From Kosakonia oryzae (GTDB lineage: Bacteria > Pseudomonadota > Gammaproteobacteria > Enterobacterales > Enterobacteriaceae), in contig NZ_CP014007.2 in NCBI RefSeq assembly GCF_001658025.2, forward strand, positions 5,352,159-5,416,158: DNA of 64,000 bases, given 5' to 3'. Made by a program: the position numbers and the translations under genes. Shown piece after piece: positions 24,813 to 35,615 of the stretch (the first letter of the stretch is position 1; the number at the start of each line of letters is the position of its first letter). Below the pieces are notes generated by a model. That model was not told the DNA's origin. It saw only the letters and a program-made list of their open reading frames with translations, and searched no databases.

Positions 24813-25232
24813 TCAGAAAGTGACGCCAGCACAGAGAATGATATTCGCAAACGGGGAACACTCCCCGCTGCGAATCACCGCATGACTGTCCGCGGTGTGT
24901 TTTTTAAACTGCTCGTGCGTAACGTACCGCACTTCTATGGTGTTTCCCTGGTGTTGTTGCAGTTGCTCAAGAGACTTAAGCAACGTTTCGTGGAGCTGCG
25001 GATTATGTTCTTTGATTTCCAGCGCCAGGATAGCGGATTCAACCTGCATTTCGGCGGTCACCACATCCAGCACCTGCATAAAGGACGGTACGCCCTGCGT
25101 TAGCGCCATATCAATGCGTTGCGTATTACGCGGCACCGGCAACCCGGCATCACATACCACCAGCGTATCGGTATGACCAAGACGAGAGATAACTGACGAA
25201 ATGTCAGCGTTCAATACACGACCTTTTTTCAT
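24813..25232 (-). CDS. rbsD: D-ribose pyranase RbsD
   Basis: Interconverts the beta-pyranose and beta-furanose forms of ribose ahead of ribokinase. It has 139 residues, as in E. coli, with the catalytic H20 in ISRLGHTD. First gene of the ribose operon, preceded by RbsR-type palindromes at 25248-25263 and 25329-25340. Confidence 0.97.
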   Translation of the reverse strand: MKKGRVLNADISSVISRLGHTDTLVVCDAGLPVPRNTQRIDMALTQGVPSFMQVLDVVTAEMQVESAILALEIKEHNPQLHETLLKSLEQLQQHQGNTIEVRYVTHEQFKKHTADSHAVIRSGECSPFANIILCAGVTF

Positions 25233-25247
25233 TTTTTATGCTCCACT

Positions 25248-25263
25248 AGCGAAACGTTTCGCT
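25248..25263. promoter_or_regulatory. RbsR operator, proximal
   Basis: Perfect 16-base palindrome AGCGAAACGTTTCGCT between the rbs promoter and rbsD. It is the LacI-family operator known for E. coli RbsR. A candidate -10 TACACT lies just upstream on the minus strand (near 25270-25275). Confidence 0.85.
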
Positions 25264-25328
25264 GAACGCAGTGTAGTACAAAGAATAATCTTATAACTAT
25301 GTCTCAGTTGTAGAAGTGTGATCGATAT

Positions 25329-25340
25329 CGAAACGTTTCG
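25329..25340. promoter_or_regulatory. second RbsR-like palindrome, distal
   Basis: CGAAACGTTTCG, the same core as the proximal operator, centred 79 bases further upstream. It could let RbsR form a loop across the promoter, or serve a related regulator such as PurR or CytR-type proteins. Confidence 0.6.
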
Positions 25341-25403
25341 CGTCTGAATGTGATGAAAAAATCAGCTTGATTATCTTAAATGAAATTCACAGGCATAAAT
25401 AAC

Positions 25404-25429
25404 AAAAACCCCTCATAAAGAGGGGTTTT
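25404..25429 (-). terminator. terminator after kup
   Basis: On the minus strand, the stem AAAACCCCTC/GAGGGGTTTT with loop TTTAT is followed by TTTTTGTT. It lies seven bases after the kup stop. Confidence 0.9.
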
Positions 25430-25435
25430 AAACCG

Positions 25436-27304
25436 TTAAATTTCAACCTGCGTTCCCAACTCGATAACCCGGTTTGGTGGGATCTCAAACTGGTCCGGTG
25501 CGCGCAGCGCGTTGCGCTGTAATACCAGGTAGAGCTTGCCGCGCAGCCGCAAATACCATGGTCGTTTACCGAGGATCAACGACTCATGCGACATAAAGAA
25601 GGAAGTTTCCATCATCCGGCAATTGAGCCCTTCCAGACCGCAGCGATGGAACACCTCTTCAACGTTCGGCGTTTCGCGCCAGCCGTAACTGGCCACCACG
25701 CGCCAGAAAGTCGGCGATAACTGTTCAATCTGCACCCGACGCACATTGTGGACGTAAGGCGCATCTTCAGTACGCAGCGTCAGCAGGATCACGCGTTCAT
25801 GCAGCACCTTGTTGTGCTTCAGGTTATGCATCATGGCAAACGGAATGACATTCAGCGCACGGGACATATACACCGCCGTACCCGGCACACGAACCGGCGG
25901 CGATTTCTCCAGCGACGCAATCATCGCCTCCAGAGAGTTGCCGTGTTCGTGCATGCGGCGCAGCAGGCGGAACCGTTCACTTTTCCAGGTGGTCATCACC
26001 AGGAACATCACCATGCCGAGCGTTAACGGTAACCAGCCGCCGGAAACGATTTTATCGAGGTTCGCCGAGAACAGCGGCACATCGATACTCAGTAAGAAGA
26101 TCAGAATCAGCCCCACCAGCACTTTATTCCAGTGCCAGTTTTTGCGTGCCACGGTCGTGGAAAGAATGGAGGTCAGCACCATCGTCCCGGTAACGGCAAT
26201 ACCGTAAGCCGCCGCCAGATTGCTGGAGTGTTCAAAGCTGACAATCACCAGCACTACCGCAAAATAGAGTAGCCAGTTAATGAACGGGATATAGATTTGC
26301 CCGGATTCCATCTCCGAGGTATGGATAATACGCATCGGCGCCAGATAGCCCAGACGCACCGCCTGACGAGTTAGCGAGAAGACACCCGAAATAACCGCCT
26401 GCGACGCAATGACCGTCGCCAGCGTGGCGATAATCAACATTGGGATCAGCGCCCACTCAGGCGCCAGCAGGAAGAAGGGGTTTTTAATCGCTTCCGGCGT
26501 CTTCAACAACAATGCGCCTTGGCCAAAGTAATTCAGCACCAGCGACGGCAGCACCACAATAAACCACGCCACGCGGATCGGCAGCTTACCGAAATGCCCC
26601 ATATCCGCATACAGCGCCTCGACACCGGTGATCGACAGCACCACGGCGCCAAGCGCAACAAAAGAGACAGTCTTGTATTCAAGGAAGAAATTCACCGCCC
26701 AAAGCGGATTCAGCGCCTGCAATACTTCGGGATTTTCGATAATACCGCGCGCGCCCAGCACGGCCAGAATCAAAAACCACGCCAGCATGATTGGTGCAAA
26801 CAGTTTCCCCACCAATCCGGTACCGTGCTTTTGAATCATAAACAGCAGGGTTAACACGATAATCGACAGCGGCACAATCCAGCTATCGAGCGAAGGCGCG
26901 ACAATCTCCAGCCCCTCTATCGCCGACATCACCGAGATCGCGGGGGTAATAACCACCTCACCATAGAAAAAGCTGCCGCCAATCAATCCCATGATCACCA
27001 GCACCGAAGTCATTCTGGCCGAAGTGTTGCGACCGGCCAGCGACATCAGCGTCAGAATACCGCCTTCACCGGCGTTATCCGCGCGCATGACGAACGTCAG
27101 ATACTTAATGGAGACCACAAAAACCAGCAGCCAGAAGATCAGTGACAAAAAGCCGAAGACGGCATCACGCTCAACGCCAAAGCCAAACTGACCAGACAAA
27201 CATTCACGAAGTGTATAAAGTGGGCTGGTGCCGATATCACCGTAGACAACCCCAATTGCCGCAAGAGTGACAGCGGGTAACGATTGTTTATTATCAGTGC
27301 TCAT
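25436..27304 (-). CDS. kup: low-affinity K+ transporter Kup (TrkD)
   Basis: Proton-coupled potassium importer of the inner membrane, 622 residues as in E. coli, used mainly at low pH. The N-terminal two thirds hold 12 hydrophobic helices, including the signature [17 protein letters not shown] near the start. The C-terminal third is a cytoplasmic domain ending IELGTQVEI. It is divergent from ravA. Confidence 0.97.
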   Translation of the reverse strand: MSTDNKQSLPAVTLAAIGVVYGDIGTSPLYTLRECLSGQFGFGVERDAVFGFLSLIFWLLVFVVSIKYLTFVMRADNAGEGGILTLMSLAGRNTSARMTSVLVIMGLIGGSFFYGEVVITPAISVMSAIEGLEIVAPSLDSWIVPLSIIVLTLLFMIQKHGTGLVGKLFAPIMLAWFLILAVLGARGIIENPEVLQALNPLWAVNFFLEYKTVSFVALGAVVLSITGVEALYADMGHFGKLPIRVAWFIVVLPSLVLNYFGQGALLLKTPEAIKNPFFLLAPEWALIPMLIIATLATVIASQAVISGVFSLTRQAVRLGYLAPMRIIHTSEMESGQIYIPFINWLLYFAVVLVIVSFEHSSNLAAAYGIAVTGTMVLTSILSTTVARKNWHWNKVLVGLILIFLLSIDVPLFSANLDKIVSGGWLPLTLGMVMFLVMTTWKSERFRLLRRMHEHGNSLEAMIASLEKSPPVRVPGTAVYMSRALNVIPFAMMHNLKHNKVLHERVILLTLRTEDAPYVHNVRRVQIEQLSPTFWRVVASYGWRETPNVEEVFHRCGLEGLNCRMMETSFFMSHESLILGKRPWYLRLRGKLYLVLQRNALRAPDQFEIPPNRVIELGTQVEI

Positions 27305-27474
27305 AGACTAATCTTTTGTTTGAATGACAAATGTGTGCTTAGTCCCTTGGCTCACAAAAAGCGCACAGTATGCACGATTATTTGCAAAATCGTACCCCTA
27401 AATGCGGCCACATTAATCTGGCGCAATGAAAATAAAGCCGTTCTTCAGTCTATTACAAGCCCTTTCGGAAACGT

Positions 27475-27481
27475 CTATACT
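27475..27481 (+). promoter_or_regulatory. candidate sigma-S type -10 of ravA
   Basis: CTATACT, the preferred RpoS -10 element, 45 bases before the ravA ATG. In E. coli ravA-viaA is reported to depend on RpoS, which fits; the -35 is not obvious. Confidence 0.5.
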
Positions 27482-27526
27482 CGCTTTTGCAAGCCGGATA
27501 TCACGGCGAAAGGACGCAAATCTATT

Positions 27527-29023
27527 ATGGCTCACTCACATTTATTAGCAGAAAGAATTTCCCGCTTAAGCAGCACGCTGGAAAAAGGACTCTTTGAGCG
27601 TAGCCACGCTATCCGGTTGTGCCTGCTGGCCGCGCTGAGCGGCGAGAGCGTATTTCTTCTTGGCCCTCCAGGCATTGCGAAAAGCCTGATCGCTCGTCGT
27701 CTGAAATTCGCCTTTAAACATGCCCGCGCCTTTGAATACCTGATGACGCGCTTCTCCACGCCGGAAGAGGTTTTTGGTCCGCTCTCCATTCAGGCGCTAA
27801 AAGATGAGGGGCGCTATGAGCGCTTAACCGACGGTTATCTTCCGGAAGCAGAAATCGTGTTTCTGGATGAGATCTGGAAAGCCGGCCCGGCGATCCTCAA
27901 CACCCTGCTCACCGCCATTAACGAACGTCGATTCCGTAACGGCGCGAGCGAAGAGAAGATCCCGATGCGTTTGCTGGTGGCCGCCTCGAACGAACTGCCG
28001 GAAACCGACAGCAGCCTCGAAGCGCTGTATGATCGCATGTTAATCCGCCTGTGGCTCGACAAAGTGCAGGAGAAGGGGAATTTCCGTTCCATGCTGGTCA
28101 GCCAGCAGGACGAGAACGAAAACCCGGTGCCCGCCGAATTGCAAATCACCGACGAGGAATATCAGCGTTGGCAACTGGAGATTGGGCTGGTCAAACTGCC
28201 CGATCCGGTCTTTGAGTTGATCTATACGCTGCGCCAGCAGCTCGATGCCTTACCGAATGCGCCGTATGTTTCCGATCGCCGCTGGAAAAAAGCTATCCGT
28301 CTATTACAGGCCAGCGCCTTTTTCAGCGGGCGCGATGCGGTTGCGCCCATTGATTTGATCCTGCTGAAAGATTGTCTGTGGCACGATGCCGAAAGCCTGC
28401 GTTTGCTGCAGCAGCAACTGGACATTTTGATGACCGGGCACGCGTGGCAGCAACAATCGATGCTGACACAGCTCACCAGTATCAATCAGCGCCATATGCA
28501 GCTTCAGCAGCAACAAAGCGACAAAACCGCGCTGAAAGTTAGCCGCCAGGGCGGTATGTTCAGCCGCCGTCCGCACTATGATTTGCCCGAAGGTCTGAAC
28601 GAACCGCTGTTAACGCTACTGTTACAGCAGCCGCTAAAATTGCACGATTTACAGGTGATTCACATCACCATTGAGCGCAACGCGCTGGAGCAGTGGCTGG
28701 CGAAAGGCGGTGAAATCCGCGGCAAACTTAACGGTATCGGTTTTGCGCAGCCTTTAAATCTTGAGGTTGATACCTCCCTTCATCTGGTGATCCGCGATGT
28801 CAGTTTGCAGGGATCGCGCCTTGCGCTGCCTGGCGCCACTACCGAAAACGTGCCGGAAGAGATCGCCCAACAACTGGAAGCGCTGGATAACACCTGGCAC
28901 CAGCAGCACAGCCGTTTTAGCGAGCAGCAAAAATGCCTGTTCATCTCTGGCGACTGGTTGGGTCGCATTGAAGCCAGCCTGCAGGACGTTCGCGCGCAGA
29001 TCCAACAGGCGCGTCAATGCTAA
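27527..29023 (+). CDS. ravA: MoxR-family AAA+ ATPase RavA
   Basis: Hexameric ATPase that works with ViaA and binds the inducible lysine decarboxylase LdcI in E. coli; linked to respiratory complexes and aminoglycoside sensitisation. It has 498 residues from ATG 27527, the E. coli length, beginning [11 protein letters not shown]. Walker A is GPPGIAKS (46-53), Walker B is VFLDEIWK, and sensor 1 is AASNEL. The C-terminal part is the LARA triple-domain region. A longer upstream extension overlapping kup is not supported. It overlaps viaA by seven bases. Confidence 0.97.
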   Translation: MAHSHLLAERISRLSSTLEKGLFERSHAIRLCLLAALSGESVFLLGPPGIAKSLIARRLKFAFKHARAFEYLMTRFSTPEEVFGPLSIQALKDEGRYERLTDGYLPEAEIVFLDEIWKAGPAILNTLLTAINERRFRNGASEEKIPMRLLVAASNELPETDSSLEALYDRMLIRLWLDKVQEKGNFRSMLVSQQDENENPVPAELQITDEEYQRWQLEIGLVKLPDPVFELIYTLRQQLDALPNAPYVSDRRWKKAIRLLQASAFFSGRDAVAPIDLILLKDCLWHDAESLRLLQQQLDILMTGHAWQQQSMLTQLTSINQRHMQLQQQQSDKTALKVSRQGGMFSRRPHYDLPEGLNEPLLTLLLQQPLKLHDLQVIHITIERNALEQWLAKGGEIRGKLNGIGFAQPLNLEVDTSLHLVIRDVSLQGSRLALPGATTENVPEEIAQQLEALDNTWHQQHSRFSEQQKCLFISGDWLGRIEASLQDVRAQIQQARQC

Positions 29024-30468
29024 CGCTGGAAACACTGAACCTGATGCTCACTATCAGCGAAGAGACGCTGGTGGAAGAGCTTATTGTTCTGCTGCTGGCT
29101 TCTCCGCAACTGGCACTGTTTTTTGAAAAATTCCCGCGCTTAAAACATGCGATTACGGAAGATATTCCCCGTTGGCGCGAAGTGCTAAAAAAGCATCTGA
29201 AAGAGACCGCGGTACCGCCGGAACTGGCGGAAGAAGTGCTGAGTTACCAGCAAAGCCAGCTACTCTCAACATCGCAATTTATCGTGCAGTTACCGCAGAT
29301 CCTGGCATTACTGGAAAAGCTGCATTCGCCTTTTGCCGCCCAGGCCCGGCAAATGGTCACGGATAACCCGCAGTTCACACCCGCTTTGCATACCCTCTTT
29401 TTACAGCGCTGGCGTCTGAGCCTCGTCGTGCAAACCACCACCTTTAATCAGCAACTGCTGGAAGAGGAACGCGAGCAGTTGCTGAGTGAGGTGCAGGAGC
29501 GCATGACGTTGAGCGGGCAACTGGAGCCAGTGCTGGTCGAAAATGAGAACGCCGCCGGACGCTTGTGGGATATGAGCGCCGGTCAGCTTAAACGCGGCGA
29601 CTACCAGCTGATCATCAAATACGGCGATTTCCTGAAAGAGCAGCCGGAGCTGCAGCAACTGGCGGAGCAGCTTGGTCGCTCGCGGGAAGCGAAATCCGTG
29701 CCGCGCAAAGATGCACCGATGGAAACGTTCCGCATGCTGGTGCGTGAACCGGCCACCGTACCGGAACAGGTCGATGGTTTGCATCAGAGCGATGATATTT
29801 TGCGCCTGTTGCCGCCGGAGCTGGCAACGCTCGGCATTACGGAACTGGAATATGAGTTTTACCGGCGGCTGGTGGAAAAGCAACTGCTCACTTACCGTCT
29901 GCACGGCGATGCCTGGCGGGAAAAGGTTACCGAACGCCCGGTAATTCATCAGGATTTTGATGAACAACCGCGCGGGCCGTTTATCGTCTGCGTTGATACT
30001 TCCGGTTCAATGGGCGGGTTTAATGAGCAGTGCGCGAAAGCATTCTGCCTGGCGCTGATGCGCGTGGCGCTGGCGGACAAACGGCGCTGCTTTATTATGC
30101 TGTTTTCCAGCGAAGTTGTGCGTTATGAACTGACCAGCGCGCAGGGGCTGGAGCAGGCGATCCGCTTTCTGAGCCAGCGCTTTCGTGGCGGAACCGATCT
30201 GGCAAGCTGTTTTCGGGCGATCATTGAACGGATGCAGGGCGGCGAATGGTTTGACGCCGACGCCGTGGTGATCTCGGATTTTATCGCCCAGCGACTGCCG
30301 GACGATATCATCAGCAAAGTGAAAGAGTTGCAGAACGTTCACCAGCACCGCTTCCACGCGGTGGCAATGTCGGTACATGGTAAACCCGGCATCATGCGTA
30401 TTTTCGATCATATATGGCGCTTTGATACCGGGATGCGCAGCCGCCTGCTGCGACGCTGGCGGCGTTAG
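29017..30468 (+). CDS. viaA: VWA-domain partner protein ViaA
   Basis: Partner of RavA, 483 residues as in E. coli. The C-terminal von Willebrand factor A domain (~residues 320-483) carries the metal-ion site D327-T-S329-G-S331 and the downstream GGTD and VISDF elements. The N-terminal part is helical. It starts inside the ravA stop region (translational coupling) and its last four bases overlap the convergent asnA end. Confidence 0.97.
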   Translation: MLTLETLNLMLTISEETLVEELIVLLLASPQLALFFEKFPRLKHAITEDIPRWREVLKKHLKETAVPPELAEEVLSYQQSQLLSTSQFIVQLPQILALLEKLHSPFAAQARQMVTDNPQFTPALHTLFLQRWRLSLVVQTTTFNQQLLEEEREQLLSEVQERMTLSGQLEPVLVENENAAGRLWDMSAGQLKRGDYQLIIKYGDFLKEQPELQQLAEQLGRSREAKSVPRKDAPMETFRMLVREPATVPEQVDGLHQSDDILRLLPPELATLGITELEYEFYRRLVEKQLLTYRLHGDAWREKVTERPVIHQDFDEQPRGPFIVCVDTSGSMGGFNEQCAKAFCLALMRVALADKRRCFIMLFSSEVVRYELTSAQGLEQAIRFLSQRFRGGTDLASCFRAIIERMQGGEWFDADAVVISDFIAQRLPDDIISKVKELQNVHQHRFHAVAMSVHGKPGIMRIFDHIWRFDTGMRSRLLRRWRR

Positions 30469-31457
30469 AGCAGGCCGGAAACCTGCTCACGAACCGCGGC
30501 GGGCCACACACCGCACTGCACCTGACCGATATGCGGCAGCTGCAACAGCAGCATCGTCAGACGCGACTGACCAATACCCCCGCCGATGGTTTGCGGCATC
30601 TCACCGCGCAGCAGCGCCTGGTGCCACTCCAGTTGCAACCGATCTTCATCGCCGGTGATCCGCAACTGACGTTTCAATGCCTCCGCATCTACGCGGATCC
30701 CCATCGAAGAGAGTTCCAGCGCATCTTCCAGCACCGGGTTCCATACCAGAATATCGCCGTTCAGGCCGCTAAAGCCGGTTTCAGCAGCCGTGCTCCAGTC
30801 ATCATAATCCGGTGCGCGCACATCGTGGCGCTTGCCGTCGCTGAGTTTGCCGCCAATCCCCATCAGGAACACCGCACCCAGCTCTTTCACAATCGCTTTT
30901 TCCCGCCCTTTGGCATCCAGTTCCGGGAAGCGGCTAAGCAGCGTTTCGCTGCGCACAAAATGGATCTGTTCCGGCAGAAATGGTACCAGCCCAAAAGTTT
31001 CGCTAACGGCGGCTTCAGTCGCTTTGATCCCGGACCAGATCGCTTCGACGGTGGATTTCAGCGTTGAAACATGGCGTTCGCCATCGCCCAGCACCCGTTC
31101 CCAGTCCCACTGATCAACATAAACGGAGTGAATAGCTGAAAGACGGTCTTCATCCGGACGCAAAGCTTTCATATGGGTGTACAAGCCTTCTCCGGCGCTG
31201 AAATCATGCTGGCCCAGCGTCTGTCTTTTCCATTTCGCCAGTGAATGCACCACCTCAAAACGGGCATCCGGCAGCGTTTTCACATTAACCTGCACCGCTT
31301 TTTCACACCCTGACAGGTTATCCTGCGTGCCATCACCGACGCGGCTGAGGATCGGCGCCTGAACTTCAATCAGGTTTAGTTTCTCTTCCAGTTGGCGGGA
31401 AAAAAAAGATTTCACGAAGGCGATTTGGCGTTGTTTGGCGATGTAAGCGGTTTTCAT
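30465..31457 (-). CDS. asnA: aspartate-ammonia ligase
   Basis: Ammonia-dependent asparagine synthetase, aspartate plus NH3 plus ATP, related to class II aminoacyl-tRNA synthetases. It has 330 residues, the E. coli length. The N-terminus [19 protein letters not shown] and the C-terminal [15 protein letters not shown] class II motif 3 are conserved. It is divergent from asnC, whose product activates it when asparagine is scarce in E. coli. Confidence 0.97.
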   Translation of the reverse strand: MKTAYIAKQRQIAFVKSFFSRQLEEKLNLIEVQAPILSRVGDGTQDNLSGCEKAVQVNVKTLPDARFEVVHSLAKWKRQTLGQHDFSAGEGLYTHMKALRPDEDRLSAIHSVYVDQWDWERVLGDGERHVSTLKSTVEAIWSGIKATEAAVSETFGLVPFLPEQIHFVRSETLLSRFPELDAKGREKAIVKELGAVFLMGIGGKLSDGKRHDVRAPDYDDWSTAAETGFSGLNGDILVWNPVLEDALELSSMGIRVDAEALKRQLRITGDEDRLQLEWHQALLRGEMPQTIGGGIGQSRLTMLLLQLPHIGQVQCGVWPAAVREQVSGLL

Positions 31458-31607
31458 TATGTTACTCCTGTCTTCTGTTGCTGATAATTAAGCAACAAAA
31501 CACCGCCTCAACTCAACAATCCACAATTAAAAAGGCCATTTCAGTTTTAAACCGTTAAAATAAGCGTATAAAATAGAAAGAATCTTTATTCCTCATAAGA
31601 AAATCAT

Positions 31608-32066
31608 ATGGAAAATTATCAGATCGATAATCTGGACCGCGGCATCCTCGACGCGTTAATGGCCAATGCGCGCACCGCTTATGCGGAACTGGCCAAACAA
31701 TTTGGCGTCAGCCCCGGCACCATTCATGTGCGTGTAGAAAAGATGAAGCAAGCCGGGATCATCACTGGCGCGCGTATCGATGTCAGCCCGAAGCAGCTCG
31801 GTTACGATGTCTGCTGCTTTATTGGCATCATTTTGAAGAGCGCGAAAGATTACCCTTCAGCGCTGGCGAAACTGGAAAGTCTGGAAGAAGTGACCGAAGC
31901 CTATTACACCACCGGCCACTACAGCATCTTTATAAAGGTGATGTGTCGATCCATTGATGCCCTGCAACAGGTACTTATCAACAAGATCCAAACAATTGAT
32001 GAAATTCAGTCCACGGAAACATTGATCTCCCTGCAAAACCCTATCATGCGCACGATCCGCCCTTAA
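31608..32066 (+). CDS. asnC: Lrp/AsnC-family regulator AsnC
   Basis: Asparagine-responsive activator of asnA and autorepressor, 152 residues. The N-terminal HTH (residues ~5-60, with ELAKQFGVSPGTIHVRVEKM) is followed by a RAM ligand domain. The 150-base asnA-asnC gap would hold both promoters. Downstream lie mioC and oriC; asnC read-through into mioC is known in E. coli. Confidence 0.97.
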   Translation: MENYQIDNLDRGILDALMANARTAYAELAKQFGVSPGTIHVRVEKMKQAGIITGARIDVSPKQLGYDVCCFIGIILKSAKDYPSALAKLESLEEVTEAYYTTGHYSIFIKVMCRSIDALQQVLINKIQTIDEIQSTETLISLQNPIMRTIRP

Positions 32067-32077
32067 CGGGGCGTTTT
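32058..32077 (+). terminator. possible weak terminator at the asnC stop
   Basis: Stem CGCCC/GGGCG (32058-32062, 32069-32073) that includes the asnC stop codon in its loop, followed by TTTTCG. Only four T, so leaky termination is likely. Confidence 0.45.
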
Positions 32078-32098
32078 CGTCCTTCCTTAATACCCATA

Positions 32099-32107
32099 TT
32101 GTCCACA
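32099..32107 (+). promoter_or_regulatory. DnaA box in the mioC promoter region
   Basis: TTGTCCACA, one mismatch from TTATCCACA, at the position where E. coli carries the DnaA box that represses mioC. A -10-like TACAAT lies at 32133-32138. Confidence 0.6.
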
Positions 32108-32185
32108 GGTAGATCCCAGACCTTTCACAGCGTACAATACGCCTCACTTTGTCGCCGGATGGCGAATAAACGGAGCGGGGTTTTC

Positions 32186-32635
32186 ATGGCGGATATCACT
32201 CTTATTAGCGGCAGCACCCTCGGCGGTGCGGAATATGTGGCGGAACACCTGGCTGAAAAGCTGGAAGATGCCGGTTATAGCACCGAGACGCTGCACGGCC
32301 CGCTATTAGAGGATCTTTCGCCACAGGGCATCTGGCTGGTGATCAGTTCCACCCATGGGGCTGGCGATCTGCCTGAGAACCTGCAACCGTTTTTAGACGA
32401 TCTACAGGAACAGAAGCCGGATCTCGCCCAGGTGCGCTTTGGCGCGATCGGCATCGGTAGCCGCGAATATGACACCTTCTGCCAGGCAATCGAGAAGATT
32501 GAAGCCGCATTGAAGGCAAATGGCGCGAAACAGATCGGTGAAACACTGAAGATCAACATTCTTGAACACGATATTCCGGAGGATCCGGCGGAAGAATGGC
32601 TGGGATCCTGGAAAAATTTACTCAAGAACGATTAA
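32186..32635 (+). CDS. mioC: flavodoxin-like protein MioC
   Basis: FMN-binding protein of 149 residues (E. coli 147), implicated in biotin synthase activity and known for transcription entering oriC. The flavodoxin phosphate loop SGSTLGGAEYVA is at residues 8-19, followed by the SSTHGAGDLPENL and GIGSREYDTFC loops. ATG 32186 follows CGGAGCGGGG. It ends right at the left edge of oriC. Confidence 0.96.
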   Translation: MADITLISGSTLGGAEYVAEHLAEKLEDAGYSTETLHGPLLEDLSPQGIWLVISSTHGAGDLPENLQPFLDDLQEQKPDLAQVRFGAIGIGSREYDTFCQAIEKIEAALKANGAKQIGETLKINILEHDIPEDPAEEWLGSWKNLLKND

Positions 32636-32636
32636 A

Positions 32637-32920
32637 GATCGCGCGATCAGTTGTGGATAACTATACTCAAAAGGCCTTATTAACCGGTAGTTATCCAATG
32701 AATAACCCTTGTGTAGTTTTCAGCCTGTGTATAAACAGGCATTCTGATCCCAGCTTATACTGTTCAGGATCACCGATCATTCACAGCTAATGATCCTCTC
32801 TAATAAATTGATCTTACAGCGATGATCCGGGTTATCCACAAGACATCGCGATCCTAATAAGAGATCACAATAGAACAGATCTCTCTATATAAAAGATCTT
32901 CTTTTTAATACCCGGGATCC
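32637..32920. other. oriC: chromosomal replication origin oriC
   Basis: Segment between mioC and mnmG with the E. coli oriC architecture, read right to left. The AT-rich unwinding region with GATCT-containing 13-mers is at ~32860-32910. DnaA box R1 TTATCCACA is at 32832-32840. An IHF site (TAATAAATTGATC complement) is at 32801-32813. Weaker boxes are TCATTCACA (32777-32785), TGTGTATAA (32726-32734, E. coli R2 sequence) and TTATCCAAT (32691-32699). The perfect box R4 TGTGGATAA is at 32652-32660. About 14 GATC sites for Dam/SeqA lie within ~290 bases. This is where DnaA and DnaBC load the replisomes. Confidence 0.95.
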
Positions 32921-33007
32921 GGATCTTTCTCACTGGACTAAAGTTGAGTAGAATCCACGGCCCGGGCTTCAATCCAATTTCTAACCGCTTAGGCGAGGCA
33001 TACCACC

Positions 33008-34897
33008 ATGTTTTATCCGGATCCTTTTGACGTCATTATCATTGGCGGGGGTCATGCAGGTACTGAGGCCGCGATGGCCGCAGCACGTATGGGTCAACAG
33101 ACTCTGCTTTTGACACACAATATCGACACGCTGGGGCAGATGAGCTGCAACCCGGCAATCGGCGGTATTGGGAAAGGACACCTGGTAAAAGAAGTGGATG
33201 CGCTCGGCGGGCTGATGGCGAAAGCGATCGATCAGGCGGGAATTCAGTTTAGGATACTAAACGCGAGCAAAGGCCCGGCGGTGCGCGCCACTCGTGCGCA
33301 GGCAGACCGCGTGCTTTACCGTCAGGCGGTACGCACCGCTCTGGAAAACCAGCCGAACCTGATGATCTTCCAGCAGGCGGTTGAAGATCTGATCGTGGAA
33401 AACGATCGCGTTGTTGGCGCAGTCACCCAGATGGGGCTGAAATTCCGCGCCAAAGCCGTGGTGCTGACGGTCGGAACATTCCTCGACGGTAAAATTCACA
33501 TCGGCCTTGATAACTACAGTGGTGGCCGCGCTGGCGATCCGCCGTCTATTCCGCTCTCACGCCGCCTGCGTGAACTGCCGTTGCGCGTCAGCCGTCTGAA
33601 AACCGGGACGCCGCCGCGTATTGACGCCCGTACCATCGACTTCAGCGTTCTGGCGCAGCAGCACGGGGACAACCCGATGCCGGTATTCTCGTTTATGGGT
33701 AACGCCGCGCAGCATCCGCGTCAGGTACCATGCTATATCACGCATACCAATGAAAAAACCCATGACGTGATCCGTAATAACCTCGATCGTAGCCCGATGT
33801 ACGCTGGTGTGATCGAAGGGATCGGTCCGCGTTACTGCCCATCGATCGAAGACAAAGTGATGCGCTTTGCCGATCGCAACCAACATCAGATCTTCCTGGA
33901 ACCGGAAGGGCTGACCTCCAACGAAATTTATCCGAATGGTATCTCCACCAGCTTGCCGTTTGATGTGCAGATGCAAATTGTTCGTTCCATGCAGGGGATG
34001 GAAAACGCGAAGATCGTGCGCCCTGGCTATGCCATTGAGTACGATTTCTTTGACCCGCGTGATTTGAAGCCGACGCTGGAAAGCAAATATATCCATGGCC
34101 TGTTCTTTGCCGGACAGATTAACGGTACCACCGGTTACGAAGAAGCTGCTGCGCAAGGGTTATTGGCCGGTCTGAACGCCGGACGCTTCTCTGCTGAAAA
34201 AGAGGGCTGGGCGCCGCGTCGTGACCAGGCTTATCTCGGTGTGCTGGTGGACGATCTCTGCACACTCGGCACCAAAGAGCCGTACCGCATGTTCACCTCC
34301 CGCGCGGAGTATCGTCTGATGCTGCGCGAAGATAACGCTGACCTGCGTCTGACCGAGGCTGGTCGCGAGCTGGGTCTGGTGGACAATGAACGCTGGGCGC
34401 GCTTTAACGAGAAGCTGGAAACGATTGAACGTGAACGCCAGCGTCTGAAATCGCAGTGGGTTTCACCGACATCGGAACATGCTCCGGCGGTGAATGCGCA
34501 TCTGACTGCGCCATTATCGCGTGAAGCCAGCGGTGAAGATCTGCTGCGTCGCCCGGAAATGACTTACGAACAACTGGTACAGTTGACACCGTTCGCGCCG
34601 GGTCTTGATGACCAGCAAGCAGCTGAACAGGTTGAAATCCAGGTGAAATACGAAGGTTACATTGCACGCCAGCAGGATGAGATCGAAAAACAACAGCGCA
34701 ATGAAAACACGTTGTTGCCGGCATCGCTGGATTACCGTCAGGTGAATGGTCTGTCCAACGAAGTGATCGCCAAACTTAACGATCACAAACCTTCCTCGAT
34801 CGGTCAGGCATCGCGTATTTCCGGCATCACGCCTGCGGCAATTTCCATTTTGCTGGTGTGGCTGAAAAAACAAGGTATGCTTCGCCGCAGCGCTTAA
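33008..34897 (+). CDS. mnmG: tRNA uridine-5-carboxymethylaminomethyl enzyme MnmG (GidA)
   Basis: FAD enzyme that, with MnmE, modifies U34 of tRNAs to cmnm5U. It has 629 residues, the E. coli length. The dinucleotide-binding loop is [10 protein letters not shown] (13-22), followed by the GidA signatures [13 protein letters not shown] and [11 protein letters not shown] and the helical C-terminal domain that contacts MnmE. It has the family cysteine SCNPAIGG near residue 47. First gene right of oriC; its transcription is known to influence initiation in E. coli. Confidence 0.97.
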   Translation: MFYPDPFDVIIIGGGHAGTEAAMAAARMGQQTLLLTHNIDTLGQMSCNPAIGGIGKGHLVKEVDALGGLMAKAIDQAGIQFRILNASKGPAVRATRAQADRVLYRQAVRTALENQPNLMIFQQAVEDLIVENDRVVGAVTQMGLKFRAKAVVLTVGTFLDGKIHIGLDNYSGGRAGDPPSIPLSRRLRELPLRVSRLKTGTPPRIDARTIDFSVLAQQHGDNPMPVFSFMGNAAQHPRQVPCYITHTNEKTHDVIRNNLDRSPMYAGVIEGIGPRYCPSIEDKVMRFADRNQHQIFLEPEGLTSNEIYPNGISTSLPFDVQMQIVRSMQGMENAKIVRPGYAIEYDFFDPRDLKPTLESKYIHGLFFAGQINGTTGYEEAAAQGLLAGLNAGRFSAEKEGWAPRRDQAYLGVLVDDLCTLGTKEPYRMFTSRAEYRLMLREDNADLRLTEAGRELGLVDNERWARFNEKLETIERERQRLKSQWVSPTSEHAPAVNAHLTAPLSREASGEDLLRRPEMTYEQLVQLTPFAPGLDDQQAAEQVEIQVKYEGYIARQQDEIEKQQRNENTLLPASLDYRQVNGLSNEVIAKLNDHKPSSIGQASRISGITPAAISILLVWLKKQGMLRRSA

Positions 34898-34904
34898 CAA
34901 CATT

Positions 34905-34925
34905 GCCCGGCAGCGCTTGCCGGGC
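34905..34925. repeat. REP-like palindrome between mnmG and rsmG
   Basis: Perfect eight-base stem GCCCGGCA/TGCCGGGC with loop GCGCT, seven bases after the mnmG stop. It resembles the stem of enterobacterial REP elements and may stabilise the upstream message. Confidence 0.6.
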
Positions 34926-34991
34926 CGACTGGACTTTTGGGACGGGAAGCATCGCGCTGCCCGCCGCTTAGTATCTCAACAGGTATTCACT

Positions 34992-35615
34992 GTGCTCAAT
35001 AAACTCTCTCGTCTGCTGGATGAAGCAGGCATTTCGTTGTCGGTTGAACAGCAGAAACAGCTGGTGGCCTATGTCGAACTGCTGCACAAATGGAACAAGG
35101 CCTATAACCTGACCTCTGTGCGCGATCCGAACGAGATGCTCATCCGCCATATTCTCGACAGTATTGTCGTCGCGCCGTACCTGCAAGGGACGCGTTTTAT
35201 CGATGTTGGCACTGGGCCGGGGTTACCGGGGATCCCGCTTTCGATCGTCCGTCCTGAATCCCATTTCACACTGCTCGACAGCCTGGGGAAACGCGTTCGT
35301 TTCTTACGCCAGGTACAGCATGAGCTGAAATTGGGCAACGTTGAGCCGGTTCAGAGCCGCGTTGAAGATTTCCCGGCCGAGCCGCCATTTGACGGTGTGA
35401 TTAGCCGTGCCTTTGCCTCGCTGAATGATATGGTGAACTGGTGTCACCATTTGCCGGGCGAAGAGGGGCGTTTCTACGCGCTTAAAGGGCTGGTGCCGGA
35501 AGATGAGATCGCGCTGTTACCTGCGGAGCTAGCCGTTGAATCTATTGTTAAACTGAATGTTCCACACCTGGAAGGCGAACGTCATCTGGTGATCGTTAAG
35601 CCAAATAAAGTTTAA
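34992..35615 (+). CDS. rsmG: 16S rRNA m7G527 methyltransferase RsmG (GidB)
   Basis: SAM-dependent methylation of 16S G527; loss gives low-level streptomycin resistance. It has 207 residues from GTG 34992, matching the E. coli start (MLNKLSRLL) and length. SAM motif I is [16 protein letters not shown], and the later motif is [12 protein letters not shown]. An upstream in-frame extension to 34917 runs through the REP-like hairpin and lacks homology. Confidence 0.96.
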   Translation: MLNKLSRLLDEAGISLSVEQQKQLVAYVELLHKWNKAYNLTSVRDPNEMLIRHILDSIVVAPYLQGTRFIDVGTGPGLPGIPLSIVRPESHFTLLDSLGKRVRFLRQVQHELKLGNVEPVQSRVEDFPAEPPFDGVISRAFASLNDMVNWCHHLPGEEGRFYALKGLVPEDEIALLPAELAVESIVKLNVPHLEGERHLVIVKPNKV

